Positions 42,404 through 50,722 of a stretch of 64,000 nt of DNA are shown piece after piece. The notes under the pieces were generated by a model. The model was given only the letters and a program-made list of their open reading frames with translations. It was not told where the DNA came from and searched no databases. The stretch is from Mycolicibacterium sp. CR10 (GTDB taxonomy: Bacteria > Actinomycetota > Actinomycetes > Mycobacteriales > Mycobacteriaceae). The stretch covers positions 62,001 through 126,000 of the forward strand of contig NZ_STGE01000017.1 in NCBI RefSeq assembly GCF_005222675.1, read 5' to 3'. The translations under genes were made by a program, and so were the position numbers. Within the stretch, counting starts at the first letter, position 1; the number at the start of each line of letters is the position of its first letter.

Positions 42404-43300
42404 ATGATCGACCTGCCGGCACCGGGTACGCGTGTCAGCCTGCGATACCTGCTGCCTGCGGGGTCGCTTCCACCGCACACCGATGTGGTCGGCCACCTGG
42501 TGGCGGCCGGCCCGACAGCGCGGGTGCGCACCAAGCGCGGCGACGTCGTCGACATCGCTGCCGCCGACGTGCTCGCGGTCCGGGTGGTGCCGGAGGTTCC
42601 GGTGCGTACCGGTGAGATCCGCAACCTCGAGCACGCGGCCGCGCTCGGCTGGCCCGGAACCGAACAGCAGTGGCTGGACGGTTGGCTGCTGCGGTACGGG
42701 CTCGGAAGCACAAGACGCGCCAATTCCGCAGTGCCGCTGCGCTTCACGTCGCACGCGGAGATCGTCGCCACCGCGCACTGGTACGCCTCCAGGGGTATCC
42801 CGGCACTGATCTCCGCCCCCGACCGGTTGTTCCGGGTACCCGAGGGTGTGCCGGTGGACGCCGAGAACCTGGTCATGGCAAGCGATCTCAGCGGCGCCGC
42901 ACCGGCGTCAGAAATGGTGTTGTCCGACCGGCCGAGTGAGAGCTGGCGGGCGGTGAATCGACGTGACGTCCCCGACGACGTACTCACCGCGGTCGTCGAC
43001 GGTGACGTGGTCTTCGGTGAACTGGCTGGTGCCGCGGTGGGACGCGCGGTGGTGACGGAGGCGCCCGACGGCACCCGCTGGGTGGGGCTGTCCTCGGTGC
43101 ACGTCTCCGAGGACGCTCGCCGTCGCGGCCTGGCCCGTGCACTCTGCGCCGGGCTGTTGGACTGGGCACGCGGGCGCGGCGCCACCCGCGCCTACGTCCA
43201 GGTGGTCTCCGAGAACACCGCCGCGCAGGCCCTCTACGAGTCGATGGGCTTTGTGGTGCATCACCGCTCGCGATACGTCCGCGCCGAGGACCTACTGTAA
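42404..43300 (+). CDS. GNAT-family N-acetyltransferase (Rv0428c-like)
   Basis: A 298-residue protein with a C-terminal GNAT domain: SSVHVSEDARRRGLARALCAGLLDWA is the acetyl-CoA-binding motif A, and YVQVVSENTAAQALYESMGFVVHHRSRYV is motif B. The N-terminal 70 residues form a small barrel-like domain (GTRVSLRYLLPAGSLPPHTDVVGHL). It starts three bases after def and is followed by xthA, as in M. tuberculosis. The acceptor is unknown. Confidence 0.92.
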   Translation: MIDLPAPGTRVSLRYLLPAGSLPPHTDVVGHLVAAGPTARVRTKRGDVVDIAAADVLAVRVVPEVPVRTGEIRNLEHAAALGWPGTEQQWLDGWLLRYGLGSTRRANSAVPLRFTSHAEIVATAHWYASRGIPALISAPDRLFRVPEGVPVDAENLVMASDLSGAAPASEMVLSDRPSESWRAVNRRDVPDDVLTAVVDGDVVFGELAGAAVGRAVVTEAPDGTRWVGLSSVHVSEDARRRGLARALCAGLLDWARGRGATRAYVQVVSENTAAQALYESMGFVVHHRSRYVRAEDLL

Positions 43301-43304
43301 AGCC

Positions 43305-44132
43305 ATGCGGCTGGCCACATGGAACGTCAACTCGATCCGCACCAGGGTCGACCGGGTCACCGACTGGCTGCAGCGCGCCGACGTCGACGTCCTGGCGATG
43401 CAGGAGACGAAGTGCACCGACGAGCAGTTCCCGACGATGCCGTTCGCCGCGCTGGGGTACGACGTCGCGCACGTCGGCTTCAACCAGTGGAACGGCGTGG
43501 CCATCGCGTCGCGGATCGGCATCGACGACGTCGAGGTCGGCTTCGCCGGCCAGCCGACGTGGAGCGCGAAGCCCGACGTCACCGCGGCGGCCGAGGCCCG
43601 GGCGCTCGGCGCCACCTGCGGCGGGGTCCGGGTGTGGAGCCTGTACGTGCCCAACGGGCGCACCCTGGACGACCCGCATCTGAGCTACAAGCTGGACTGG
43701 CTTGCCGCCCTGCGGGATACCGCAGCCGGCTGGGTCTCCGACAACCCGTCGGCACCGATCGCCCTGGTCGGCGACTGGAACATCGCGCCCACCGACGAGG
43801 ACGTCTGGGATATCGCGGCGTTCGCCGGTTCCACCCACGTATCCGAACCTGAACGCGCCGCCTTCGACGCCATCGTGGACGCCGGATTCGACGATGCGGT
43901 AAGGCCTTTCACGCCCGGCCCAGGTGTGTACACCTACTGGGACTACACCCAGCTGGCGTTCCAGAAGCGGCGGGGCATGCGCATCGATTTCATTCTGGGC
44001 TCCCCAGGCTTGCGCGCGCGGGTGACGCACGCCGAGATCGTCAAGGACGAACGCCGTCCCGGCAAGAAGGGTGATCCGGCACCCAGCGACCACGCGCCGG
44101 TCATGGTGGATCTTGCCGACAACCCGGCCTAG
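43305..44132 (+). CDS. xthA: Exodeoxyribonuclease III / AP endonuclease
   Basis: A 275-residue DNA-repair nuclease of the exonuclease III family. Motifs: NVNSIRTR, QETK (Glu34), YVPNGR, GDWNIAPTDEDVWD, RIDFIL and SDHAPV with the catalytic His. It cuts at abasic sites and trims 3' ends in base-excision repair. ATG at 43305, four bases after the GNAT stop. Its end overlaps the end of the convergent exporter gene by four bases. Confidence 0.96.
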   Translation: MRLATWNVNSIRTRVDRVTDWLQRADVDVLAMQETKCTDEQFPTMPFAALGYDVAHVGFNQWNGVAIASRIGIDDVEVGFAGQPTWSAKPDVTAAAEARALGATCGGVRVWSLYVPNGRTLDDPHLSYKLDWLAALRDTAAGWVSDNPSAPIALVGDWNIAPTDEDVWDIAAFAGSTHVSEPERAAFDAIVDAGFDDAVRPFTPGPGVYTYWDYTQLAFQKRRGMRIDFILGSPGLRARVTHAEIVKDERRPGKKGDPAPSDHAPVMVDLADNPA

Positions 44133-45877
44133 CTTCCCTCGACATCCTGGCTGACGTCCTCGCCGTAGCGGCCGGGGTTGAACAGTGAGGCCACCAGACC
44201 GATCAGCATCATCACCGCGGCCGCGACGAACACCACCACCAGACCGGAGTGGAAGGGCTCGATGATCAGATGCGGGAAGAACGTCTGGCCGGTCAGTACC
44301 TCGGCGTTGACACCCGGGGCCTCGAGGGCGCCGAATGGCTCGAGTAGTTCGGCGATCGGGTTGTACCCCAGGAACGCGGCGAACAGGCTGCCCACCGGCG
44401 GCAGGTTCGCGACCTGGTTCGCGACGTCCGGCGAAACCCCTTGCCCCTGAAGGCCACTGCTGAGCGCGCCGGGCAGCGTGTTGGCCAGCCCGACGATCAT
44501 CAGCGAGAAGAAGATCCCGATCGACAGCGACGAGCCGGCGTTGAAGAACGTCGCGCGCACGCCTGAGGCGGCCCCGCGTTCCGAGGGCGGGACGCTGCTC
44601 ATGATGGCCGCGGCGTTCGGTGCGGTGAAGATGCCGCCGCCGAGGCCGTTCAGAAAGATCAGGATCGCGAATACCCAGTAGTCGAAGTTCACCGGGATCA
44701 GCAGCAGCGCAATGAAGGACACCGCCATCAGGGCCATCCCGCCGACGGTCAACGGTCGCGCGCCGAACCTGTCGGCCACCGACCCGGCGATCGGCGCGGC
44801 CACCAGGAAGCCCAACGTGATCGGCAACAGGTAGATGCCCGCCCACAGCGGCGTCGACTCGAAGCTGTAGCCGTGCAGCGGCAGCCAGATGCCCTGCAGC
44901 CAGATGATCAGCATGAACTGCAGGCCGCCCCGGCCCACCGACGACATCAACCCGGCCAGGTTCCCCATGCCGAACGCCGCCGACCGGAACAGCCGGATGT
45001 TGACCATCGGCTCGGCGACCCGCAGCTCGATGAAGCAGAACGCCATCAGCAGTGCCAGGCCCGCCACGATCGCGCCCAGCACCAGGGGATTGGTCCAGCC
45101 GGTGGTGGAATCGCCGTAAGGCTGGATGCCGTAGGTGATACCGGTCAGCAAGACCGTGAGCCCGACCCCGAAGGTCAGCGTGCCCGCCCAGTCGAGGCGG
45201 CCCGGGGTCCGCACTCCGAGCTCCCTCAGCGACCGGATGCTCCAGATGGTGCCGACGATGCCGATCGGCACCCCGACCCAGAAGATCGCCTGCCAGTGCC
45301 ATTCGGAGAGCACACCGCCGATCAACAGTCCCAGGAACGATCCGGCGACCGCGGCCACCATGTTCACCCCGAGCGCCATGCCGCGCTGCTTCGCCGGGAA
45401 CGCGTCGGTCAGGATCGCCGACGAGGACGCCATCAGCATGGCGCCGCCGATGCCCTGGATCACCCGCCACCCGATGAGCCACAGGGCGCCGCCGCCCAGG
45501 TGGAACGGATCGAACGACAGCGCGATGGCGGCGACGGTGAAGACCACGAACCCGACGTTGTAGATCCGCACCCGGCCGAACATGTCGCCGAGCCGGCCGA
45601 ACGGCACCACCAGGACCGCGGTCACCACCAGGTACCCCATCAGCATCCACAGCAGGTAGCTGACGTTGCCCGGGGCCAGCGGGTTGAGGCCGATGCCGCG
45701 GAAGATCGCCGGCAGCGAGATCAGCACGATCGACGCGTTGATGGAGGCCAGCAGGATGCCCAGCGTCGTGTTGGACAGGACGATCCACTTGTAGCCGGGA
45801 TGTTCGTGATCGATGCGGCCGCGGCGCCCGGCGGTCACACCGGCTGCAGATCCGGTATCGGTCGCTTCGGTCACCAT
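44129..45877 (-). CDS. MFS multidrug exporter, DHA2 (14-helix, EmrB/QacA) type
   Basis: A 582-residue drug:proton antiporter. 14 membrane helices are evident. Motif A is GRLGDMFGRVRIYNVG, motif C GVNMVAAVAGSFLGLLIGGVLSEWHWQAIFWVGVP, with TLGILLASINASIVLISLPAI at the start (motif D1). It does not correspond to the gene at this place in M. tuberculosis. The ATG at 45877 is favoured over upstream codons; an AT-rich promoter with direct repeats lies upstream. Substrates cannot be told. Confidence 0.93.
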   Translation of the reverse strand: MVTEATDTGSAAGVTAGRRGRIDHEHPGYKWIVLSNTTLGILLASINASIVLISLPAIFRGIGLNPLAPGNVSYLLWMLMGYLVVTAVLVVPFGRLGDMFGRVRIYNVGFVVFTVAAIALSFDPFHLGGGALWLIGWRVIQGIGGAMLMASSSAILTDAFPAKQRGMALGVNMVAAVAGSFLGLLIGGVLSEWHWQAIFWVGVPIGIVGTIWSIRSLRELGVRTPGRLDWAGTLTFGVGLTVLLTGITYGIQPYGDSTTGWTNPLVLGAIVAGLALLMAFCFIELRVAEPMVNIRLFRSAAFGMGNLAGLMSSVGRGGLQFMLIIWLQGIWLPLHGYSFESTPLWAGIYLLPITLGFLVAAPIAGSVADRFGARPLTVGGMALMAVSFIALLLIPVNFDYWVFAILIFLNGLGGGIFTAPNAAAIMSSVPPSERGAASGVRATFFNAGSSLSIGIFFSLMIVGLANTLPGALSSGLQGQGVSPDVANQVANLPPVGSLFAAFLGYNPIAELLEPFGALEAPGVNAEVLTGQTFFPHLIIEPFHSGLVVVFVAAAVMMLIGLVASLFNPGRYGEDVSQDVEGS

Positions 45878-45901
45878 GGTCTTTTCACCCACCTCGCCAG
45901 C

Positions 45902-45930
45902 ATGCAAAAAACATATATTAGCTATGCAAA
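45902..45930 (-). promoter_or_regulatory. AT-rich promoter region of the MFS exporter with direct repeats
   Basis: ATGCAAA occurs at 45902-45908 and 45924-45930, 22 bp apart (two helical turns), around CATATATTAGCT. It is the most AT-rich spot in the surrounding DNA. On the minus strand TAATAT-like hexamers could be the -10. A repressor site is possible; no regulator is adjacent. Confidence 0.45.
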
Positions 45931-45997
45931 CCATATCGAGGCAATTCGTGAGCCCGGTTCCGTGCCCATCACCGCTGCGCTAGCGTGGCAGCGTCAA

Positions 45998-46089
45998 CAA
46001 CGCGGGAGTGCGCGCCAGCGCGCTGAGAGGACGGGTAGGCCCGTCGACCGTAGGAACCTGACCGGGTAATGCCGGCGTAGGGAGAAGCG
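45998..46089 (+). promoter_or_regulatory. TPP riboswitch (THI element)
   Basis: Conserved blocks are in order: GGGAGTGC (46004-46011), GCTGAGAGG (46022-46030), ACCTGACCGGGTAATGCCGG (46056-46075) and CGTAGGGAG (46076-46084). These are the pyrimidine- and pyrophosphate-sensing arms of the thiamine-pyrophosphate riboswitch. It lies ten bases before the thiD start; GGGAG at its end may double as the ribosome-binding region, so control is likely at translation. Confidence 0.95.
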
Positions 46090-46099
46090 GGAGCACACG

Positions 46100-46945
46100 A
46101 TGTCGAAAACCGAGTTCCTGCCGCTGACGCCGCCCGGTGAGACGCCGTTGCGCGTACTCACGATCGCGGGCTCCGATTCCGGCGGTGGAGCAGGCATCCA
46201 GGCCGACATGCGGACCTTCGCACTTCTCGGGATCCACGGCCTGGTTGCAGTCACTGCGGTGACCGTGCAGAACTCGATGGGCGTCAAGGGTTTTCACGAG
46301 ATTCCGCTGGACGTGGTCGCCGGCCAGATCGAGTCGGTAGCCTCCGACATCGGGCTGCAGGCGGCTAAGACGGGCATGCTCGCGTCCTCGGACATCATCG
46401 ATACCATCGCCGATGCCTGGGTCGACCTGGACCTCGCGGGCACCGTGCCGCTCGTCGTCGACCCCGTGTGCGCATCGATGCATGGCGACCCGTTGCTGCA
46501 TCCGAGTGCGCTGAACTCGTTGAAAGAGCGGCTCTTTCCGCTCGCGACGCTGGTGACACCCAATCTCGACGAGGTTCGTCTGCTCACCGGGATCGAGGTG
46601 GTCGACGCCGACAGCCAGCGCGCCGCGGCCCGCGAACTGCACGCGCTCGGCCCTCAGTGGGCACTGGTGAAGGGTGGCCATCTGCGGTCCTCGGCACACA
46701 GTCCGGATCTGCTGTTCGACGGCACCGAGTTCCACGAGTTCGACTCGCCTCGAATCGCCACCGGTCACGATCACGGAGCCGGTGACACCTTGGCCGCCGC
46801 GACCGCCAGCGCCTTGGCGCACGGCTACTCTGTGCCCGACGCGGTGGCGTTCGGAAAGCGCTGGGTCACCGAATGCCTGCGCGCCGCATACCCATTGGGG
46901 CACGGCCACGGGCCGGTCTCGGCGCTCTTCCGGCTGCAGCCATGA
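46100..46945 (+). CDS. thiD: Hydroxymethylpyrimidine/phosphomethylpyrimidine kinase
   Basis: A 281-residue kinase that phosphorylates HMP and HMP-P for thiamine synthesis. GSDSGGGAGIQADMRTF is the substrate motif, TPNLDEVRLLTG the middle motif, and HDHGAGDTLAAATASAL the ATP/catalytic Gly-Ala-Gly-Asp. It is directly preceded by a TPP riboswitch. In M. tuberculosis thiC lies next to thiD; it does not here. The stop is followed by a hydrolase gene four bases later. Confidence 0.96.
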   Translation: MSKTEFLPLTPPGETPLRVLTIAGSDSGGGAGIQADMRTFALLGIHGLVAVTAVTVQNSMGVKGFHEIPLDVVAGQIESVASDIGLQAAKTGMLASSDIIDTIADAWVDLDLAGTVPLVVDPVCASMHGDPLLHPSALNSLKERLFPLATLVTPNLDEVRLLTGIEVVDADSQRAAARELHALGPQWALVKGGHLRSSAHSPDLLFDGTEFHEFDSPRIATGHDHGAGDTLAAATASALAHGYSVPDAVAFGKRWVTECLRAAYPLGHGHGPVSALFRLQP

Positions 46946-46949
46946 CCTC

Positions 46950-47576
46950 ATGAAGACCTCAGAGATCCCGGCGATCGCGGGCGTCGTGCACGAACCGGAC
47001 GGCACACCCGCGGGCGCCGTGGCCCTGACGCACGGCGCCGGTGGCAGCCGGGAGTCGCCGATGCTCACGTCGATCTGCGACGAGTGGGCACGACGCGGTT
47101 GGCTGGCGGTGCGCTACAACCTGCCCTATCGGCGCCGCCGACCCAAAGGACCGCCCTCGGGTTCGCAGGCCGTCGACCGCGCAGGCATCGTCGAGGCGGT
47201 GGCCGCCGTCCGCGCGCTCGTGCACGGGCCCGTGATTGCCGGCGGCCACTCTTACGGCGGACGGCTCACGTCGATGGCCGTCGCCGATGACGGCCTGGCG
47301 CTCGACGTGCTCACGTTGTTCTCCTATCCGCTGCATCCGCCCGGCAAGCCCGACCGTGTGCGCACCGAACACCTCCCCCGCATCACCGTGCCGACGGTGT
47401 TCACCCACGGCACCTCGGACCCGTTCGGCACCATCGACGAGATTCGTCCGGCCGCCGCCCTCGTGGCGGCCGCCACCGAGATCGTCGAGATCACCGGGGC
47501 CCGCCACGATCTCGGTTCGAAGCAACTCAATGTCCCGGCTCTCGCCGTCGATGCGGCACTTCGACTGCTCGATTGA
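46950..47576 (+). CDS. Alpha/beta hydrolase, KANL3/Tex30-like family (Rv0421c-like)
   Basis: A 208-residue hydrolase. ALTHGAGGSRESPMLTSICDEWARRGWLAVRYNLPYRR shows the dienelactone-hydrolase-like start, VIAGGHSYGGRLTSMAVADD carries the nucleophile GHSYGG with Ser, and VFTHGTSDPFG plus ARHDLG give the acid and His. It is next to thiD as in M. tuberculosis. The substrate is unknown. A three-codon ATGACCTCATGA stretch (46942-46953) links it to the thiD stop. Confidence 0.88.
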   Translation: MKTSEIPAIAGVVHEPDGTPAGAVALTHGAGGSRESPMLTSICDEWARRGWLAVRYNLPYRRRRPKGPPSGSQAVDRAGIVEAVAAVRALVHGPVIAGGHSYGGRLTSMAVADDGLALDVLTLFSYPLHPPGKPDRVRTEHLPRITVPTVFTHGTSDPFGTIDEIRPAAALVAAATEIVEITGARHDLGSKQLNVPALAVDAALRLLD

Positions 47577-47624
47577 GCACCGCGAACACCCGCTGAGCAC
47601 CGGTTTCGCTGATATCGTCACGTC

Positions 47625-48215
47625 GTGACCGCGCCACCACCGCCGCCTCCGTACGGCCCTCCGCCCGGCCCTCCGCCCGGCGGCCCCGGTGGGGCGTATC
47701 CGCCGCCACCACCGCCGCCGCTGCCCTATCAGGGGCAGCCCGGACCGTACTTCCCGCCACCACCCAAGCCGAAGAAGACCAGGTGGTGGCTGATCGGCGG
47801 AATTATCGGCGCGGTGCTGCTGGTCGTCGTCGTTGGCGGCCTGATCCTGCAGGCGATCCTCGGTTCCGGCAACGTGACCGCCACCGACGTCCAGGTCGGC
47901 GACTGCCTCGCCGAGATCCCCGACGGGGACAAGGTGGTCCGGGTCCAGACCGTCGGCTGCGACCAGCCGCACGCCGGCGAGGTCTTTGCCGTGATCTCGA
48001 TGCCAGACGGCGACTTCCCCGGCGAAGCCGCAGTCGAGGCGTATCACGAGAAATGTGGTCCTGAGCTGTCCACCTACTCGCCCGCCGCGATGACGGACGA
48101 CTCGGTGCAGCTCTATGTGCTCTACCCCACCGCCGATACCTGGGCCAACGGCGACCGGGCTGTGACCTGCATCGCCACTCTCGACCCGCCGCGGACCGGT
48201 TCGATCAAAGGCTGA
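47625..48215 (+). CDS. Proline-rich membrane-anchored protein (septum-formation-like domain)
   Basis: A 196-residue protein. The first 50 residues are very rich in Pro, Gly and Tyr (PPPYGPPPGPPPGGPGG), followed by one membrane helix (WWLIGGIIGAVLLVVVVGGLIL) and an extracytoplasmic domain of about 110 residues with VQVGDCLAEIPDGDKVVRVQTVGCDQPHAGEVFAVI, the pattern of the Septum_form family, containing paired Cys. The position next to the hydrolase corresponds to Rv0420c. The start is a GTG. Confidence 0.85.
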   Translation: MTAPPPPPPYGPPPGPPPGGPGGAYPPPPPPPLPYQGQPGPYFPPPPKPKKTRWWLIGGIIGAVLLVVVVGGLILQAILGSGNVTATDVQVGDCLAEIPDGDKVVRVQTVGCDQPHAGEVFAVISMPDGDFPGEAAVEAYHEKCGPELSTYSPAAMTDDSVQLYVLYPTADTWANGDRAVTCIATLDPPRTGSIKG

Positions 48216-48237
48216 TACCTCCGGTACCGTCTTCGGC

Positions 48238-49725
48238 ATGACTTCGGAGCAATTCGACGCGGTCATCGTGGGAGCCGGGTTTGCGGGTATCGGCGCCGCG
48301 ATCCAGCTCAAGCGATTGGGTTACGACAACCTCGTGATCCTCGACCGCGAGGACGACCTGGGCGGCACGTGGTACGTCAATCACTACCCCGGACTGGCGG
48401 TGGACGTGCCCACCACCACGTACTCGTACTACTTCGAGCCGAACCCGAACTGGTCGCGGCTGTTCTCCACCGGCAGCGAGATCAAGCAGTATGCCGACGA
48501 CGTCGCCGACAAGTACGACGTGCGCCGGCACATGCGGTTCAGCACGACGGTGGAGGGTGCGCGCTGGGATGAGGACGCCCAGCTGTGGCGCGTCGCGCTG
48601 GGCGACGGTGAGACCCTGGCCACCCGGTACCTGATCACCGCCACCGGTTTCCTATCGCAACCGTGCATCCCCGATATCCCGGGTATCACCGGATTCGACG
48701 GCCGGATCATCCACACCGCCGCATGGGACGACTCCTACGACCCGACGGGCGACCGGATCGCCGTCATCGGCACCGGCGCCACCGCCGTGCAGCTCATCCC
48801 CGAGCTGGCGAAGACGGCCGGCGACCTCACCGTGTACCAGCGGACCCCGATCTGGGTCGCGCCCAAGGTGGACATCCGATTCTCCGAGCGCGCCAAGAAG
48901 CTGTTCGCGCGGGTCCCCCTGACACAGAGAGCCATTCGGGTGGTGACCGACACCATCTACGAGTTGATGGTGTCGGTGGCCATTCTGAACAACCGGAGAT
49001 TCCGTGGGCGCTTCAACATCTCGGCGGCCGACCTCTCGAAGATGCACCGGAACGCATCCATCCGTGACGAGGACCTTCGGGACAGGCTGACCCCCGACTA
49101 CGACCTCGGCTGCAAGCGACCGACCTTCTCCAACAGCTTCTACCGCACCTTCACCAAACCCCATGTGCACCTGCAGGACAGTGGCATCTCCCGAGTCGAG
49201 GCAGACGGCATCGTCGCCAACGACGGCACCAAGACCGACATCGACACGCTGGTGCTCGCGACCGGCTTCGACCTGTGGGAGGCCAACTTCCCCGCCATCG
49301 AGGTCGTCGGACGGGAAGGCCGCAACCTGGGAAAGTGGTGGCGGGACACCCGGTTCCAGGCGTACCAGGGTGTGACGATGCCGCTGTTCCCGAACTTTCT
49401 GTCGTTGGCCAGTCCCTACGCCTTCCTCGGGTTGAACTTCTTCAACACGATGGAATACCAGATGCGGCACATGGACCGGCTCTTCGGCGAGGTGAAGCGC
49501 CGCGGTGCAACGACTTTCGAGGTCACTGAGGAAGCCAACACGCGCTACCTGGACCGGATGACAGAGCTGCTCGGCGAGACGTTGTTCACCAACGGCAACT
49601 GCGCGTCGGCGCGGTCGTACTATTTCAATCCTGCGGGCGAACCCTCGCTGCTGCGGCCGACGTCGACGCGTAAGGCCATCAAAGAGGCGTCCGACTTCCC
49701 GCTGACCGACTACCAATTTTCCTGA
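48238..49725 (+). CDS. Baeyer-Villiger-type flavin monooxygenase
   Basis: A 495-residue NADPH-dependent monooxygenase that inserts oxygen into ketones. FAD loop: VIVGAGFAGIGAAIQLKRLG. The fingerprint FDGRIIHTAAW fits FxGxxxHxxxW, and a second Rossmann loop VIGTGATAVQLIPELA binds NADPH. The ATG is 22 bases after the preceding stop. Mycobacteria have many such enzymes, used for steroid and lipid ketones; the substrate here is not known. Confidence 0.93.
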   Translation: MTSEQFDAVIVGAGFAGIGAAIQLKRLGYDNLVILDREDDLGGTWYVNHYPGLAVDVPTTTYSYYFEPNPNWSRLFSTGSEIKQYADDVADKYDVRRHMRFSTTVEGARWDEDAQLWRVALGDGETLATRYLITATGFLSQPCIPDIPGITGFDGRIIHTAAWDDSYDPTGDRIAVIGTGATAVQLIPELAKTAGDLTVYQRTPIWVAPKVDIRFSERAKKLFARVPLTQRAIRVVTDTIYELMVSVAILNNRRFRGRFNISAADLSKMHRNASIRDEDLRDRLTPDYDLGCKRPTFSNSFYRTFTKPHVHLQDSGISRVEADGIVANDGTKTDIDTLVLATGFDLWEANFPAIEVVGREGRNLGKWWRDTRFQAYQGVTMPLFPNFLSLASPYAFLGLNFFNTMEYQMRHMDRLFGEVKRRGATTFEVTEEANTRYLDRMTELLGETLFTNGNCASARSYYFNPAGEPSLLRPTSTRKAIKEASDFPLTDYQFS

Positions 49726-49740
49726 TCGGAGAGGATCCCA

Positions 49741-50007
49741 GTGCCGAAAGAGAATTCACGTGCCGCGAAGGTGATCGGTCTGGCGCTCGCCGGGGCCGGA
49801 CTGTCACACTTCGTCGTCCCGCAGCTGTACGAGGGTGCCACCAAGGCGGCTTTCCCCAGCAACACCCGTCAGCACGTCTACGTCGACGGAGGTCTCGAGA
49901 CGGCCATCGGGCTGGGGCTGGCCGCGCAGAAGACACGCAAGCTCGCCCTCGTCGGCCTGGCCGGTTACCTGCTCTACCTGGGCGGCAACGTAGTTCGCAA
50001 GCGATAG
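49741..50007 (+). CDS. Small conserved membrane-associated protein
   Basis: An 88-residue protein with two hydrophobic stretches (KVIGLALAGAGLSHFVVPQLY and LALVGLAGYLLYLGGNVV) and a basic C-terminus. GTG start 15 bases after the monooxygenase stop suggests co-expression. I do not recognise a named family; it may form a small accessory membrane protein. Confidence 0.75.
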   Translation: MPKENSRAAKVIGLALAGAGLSHFVVPQLYEGATKAAFPSNTRQHVYVDGGLETAIGLGLAAQKTRKLALVGLAGYLLYLGGNVVRKR

Positions 50008-50009
50008 CC

Positions 50010-50678
50010 TCAGGCGGCGCCGTCGACCAGGACGTTCGCGGCGCCCGCCATGTGCTCGCGCACCGCGGCGGCGGCGGTATCACCGTCGCCGGCCTCGATG
50101 GCATCCACGATTTCCAGATGACGCTTGACGTCCATGTTCTTGAGGGCTCTGTCCACGCCGGCGAACATGATCGACATCCGGATGCTGCCCTCCAGGGACG
50201 ACCACTGGTGCAGCAGTGTCTCGTTGCCCGACAGTTGACACATCGTGCGGTGGAATCGCAGATCCGCCTCGATGCGATCCTCGAGATTGGACGCCGACCA
50301 TTTGGCCATCTCATCGACTGCGTGCCGTAACGCGGCGACGCATTCCGCGCGATCGGGACGCAGCGCCAGCTCTCTGGCCGCCAGCGACTCCAGCGCCGCG
50401 CGCACGTGGAAGATGTCTCTGATCTCTTTGGAGTCCAGATGGCGTACCGACAGTCGACCCCGCGCACCCGCCGAGATCAGCCCCTCCTGCTGGAGTTGGC
50501 GCATCGCCTCGCGCAGCGTCCCACGACTGATCTGCAGCGCTTCGGACAGATCGGTCTCGACGAGGTGCGTCCCGGGTGTCAACTGCCCCGTGGTGATTGC
50601 CCGCCGCAGCGCGGTCAGCGCCTGCTGCCGCAGGCTGGTCTTCTCCAGCCGCAATAGCGAGGTCGGCTCGACCGACAT
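50010..50678 (-). CDS. GntR-family regulator with FCD domain
   Basis: A 222-residue repressor. The winged helix (QQALTALRRAITTGQLTPGTHLVETDLSEALQISRGTLREAMRQLQQEGLIS) is followed by the FCD ligand domain with metal-binding His residues (RFHRTMCQLSGN, REHMAGAA). I use the ATG at 50678 because GGGAG lies five bases upstream; a longer frame starts at 50702. A palindrome (50705-50718) just upstream resembles those before the transporter and isomerase genes, so it probably controls the whole catabolic locus and itself. Confidence 0.92.
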   Translation of the reverse strand: MSVEPTSLLRLEKTSLRQQALTALRRAITTGQLTPGTHLVETDLSEALQISRGTLREAMRQLQQEGLISAGARGRLSVRHLDSKEIRDIFHVRAALESLAARELALRPDRAECVAALRHAVDEMAKWSASNLEDRIEADLRFHRTMCQLSGNETLLHQWSSLEGSIRMSIMFAGVDRALKNMDVKRHLEIVDAIEAGDGDTAAAAVREHMAGAANVLVDGAA

Positions 50679-50704
50679 GAATGCTCCCGTAGCTGTCGAC
50701 ATTT

Positions 50705-50718
50705 GTCTGTTGACAGAC
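50705..50718. promoter_or_regulatory. Palindromic operator upstream of the GntR gene
   Basis: GTCTGTTGACAGAC is a palindrome of six-base arms around TG. Its core TGTTGACA recurs in the operators at 53938-54047, pointing to one regulator and self-control. Confidence 0.65.
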
Positions 50719-50722
50719 GACC

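Noticed and set aside
42984-45788. A 934-codon open frame on the minus strand
   Set aside because: Arg/Gly/Pro-rich shadow in another frame of the DHA2 exporter and antisense to xthA; no domain pattern, while the exporter frame is clearly real.
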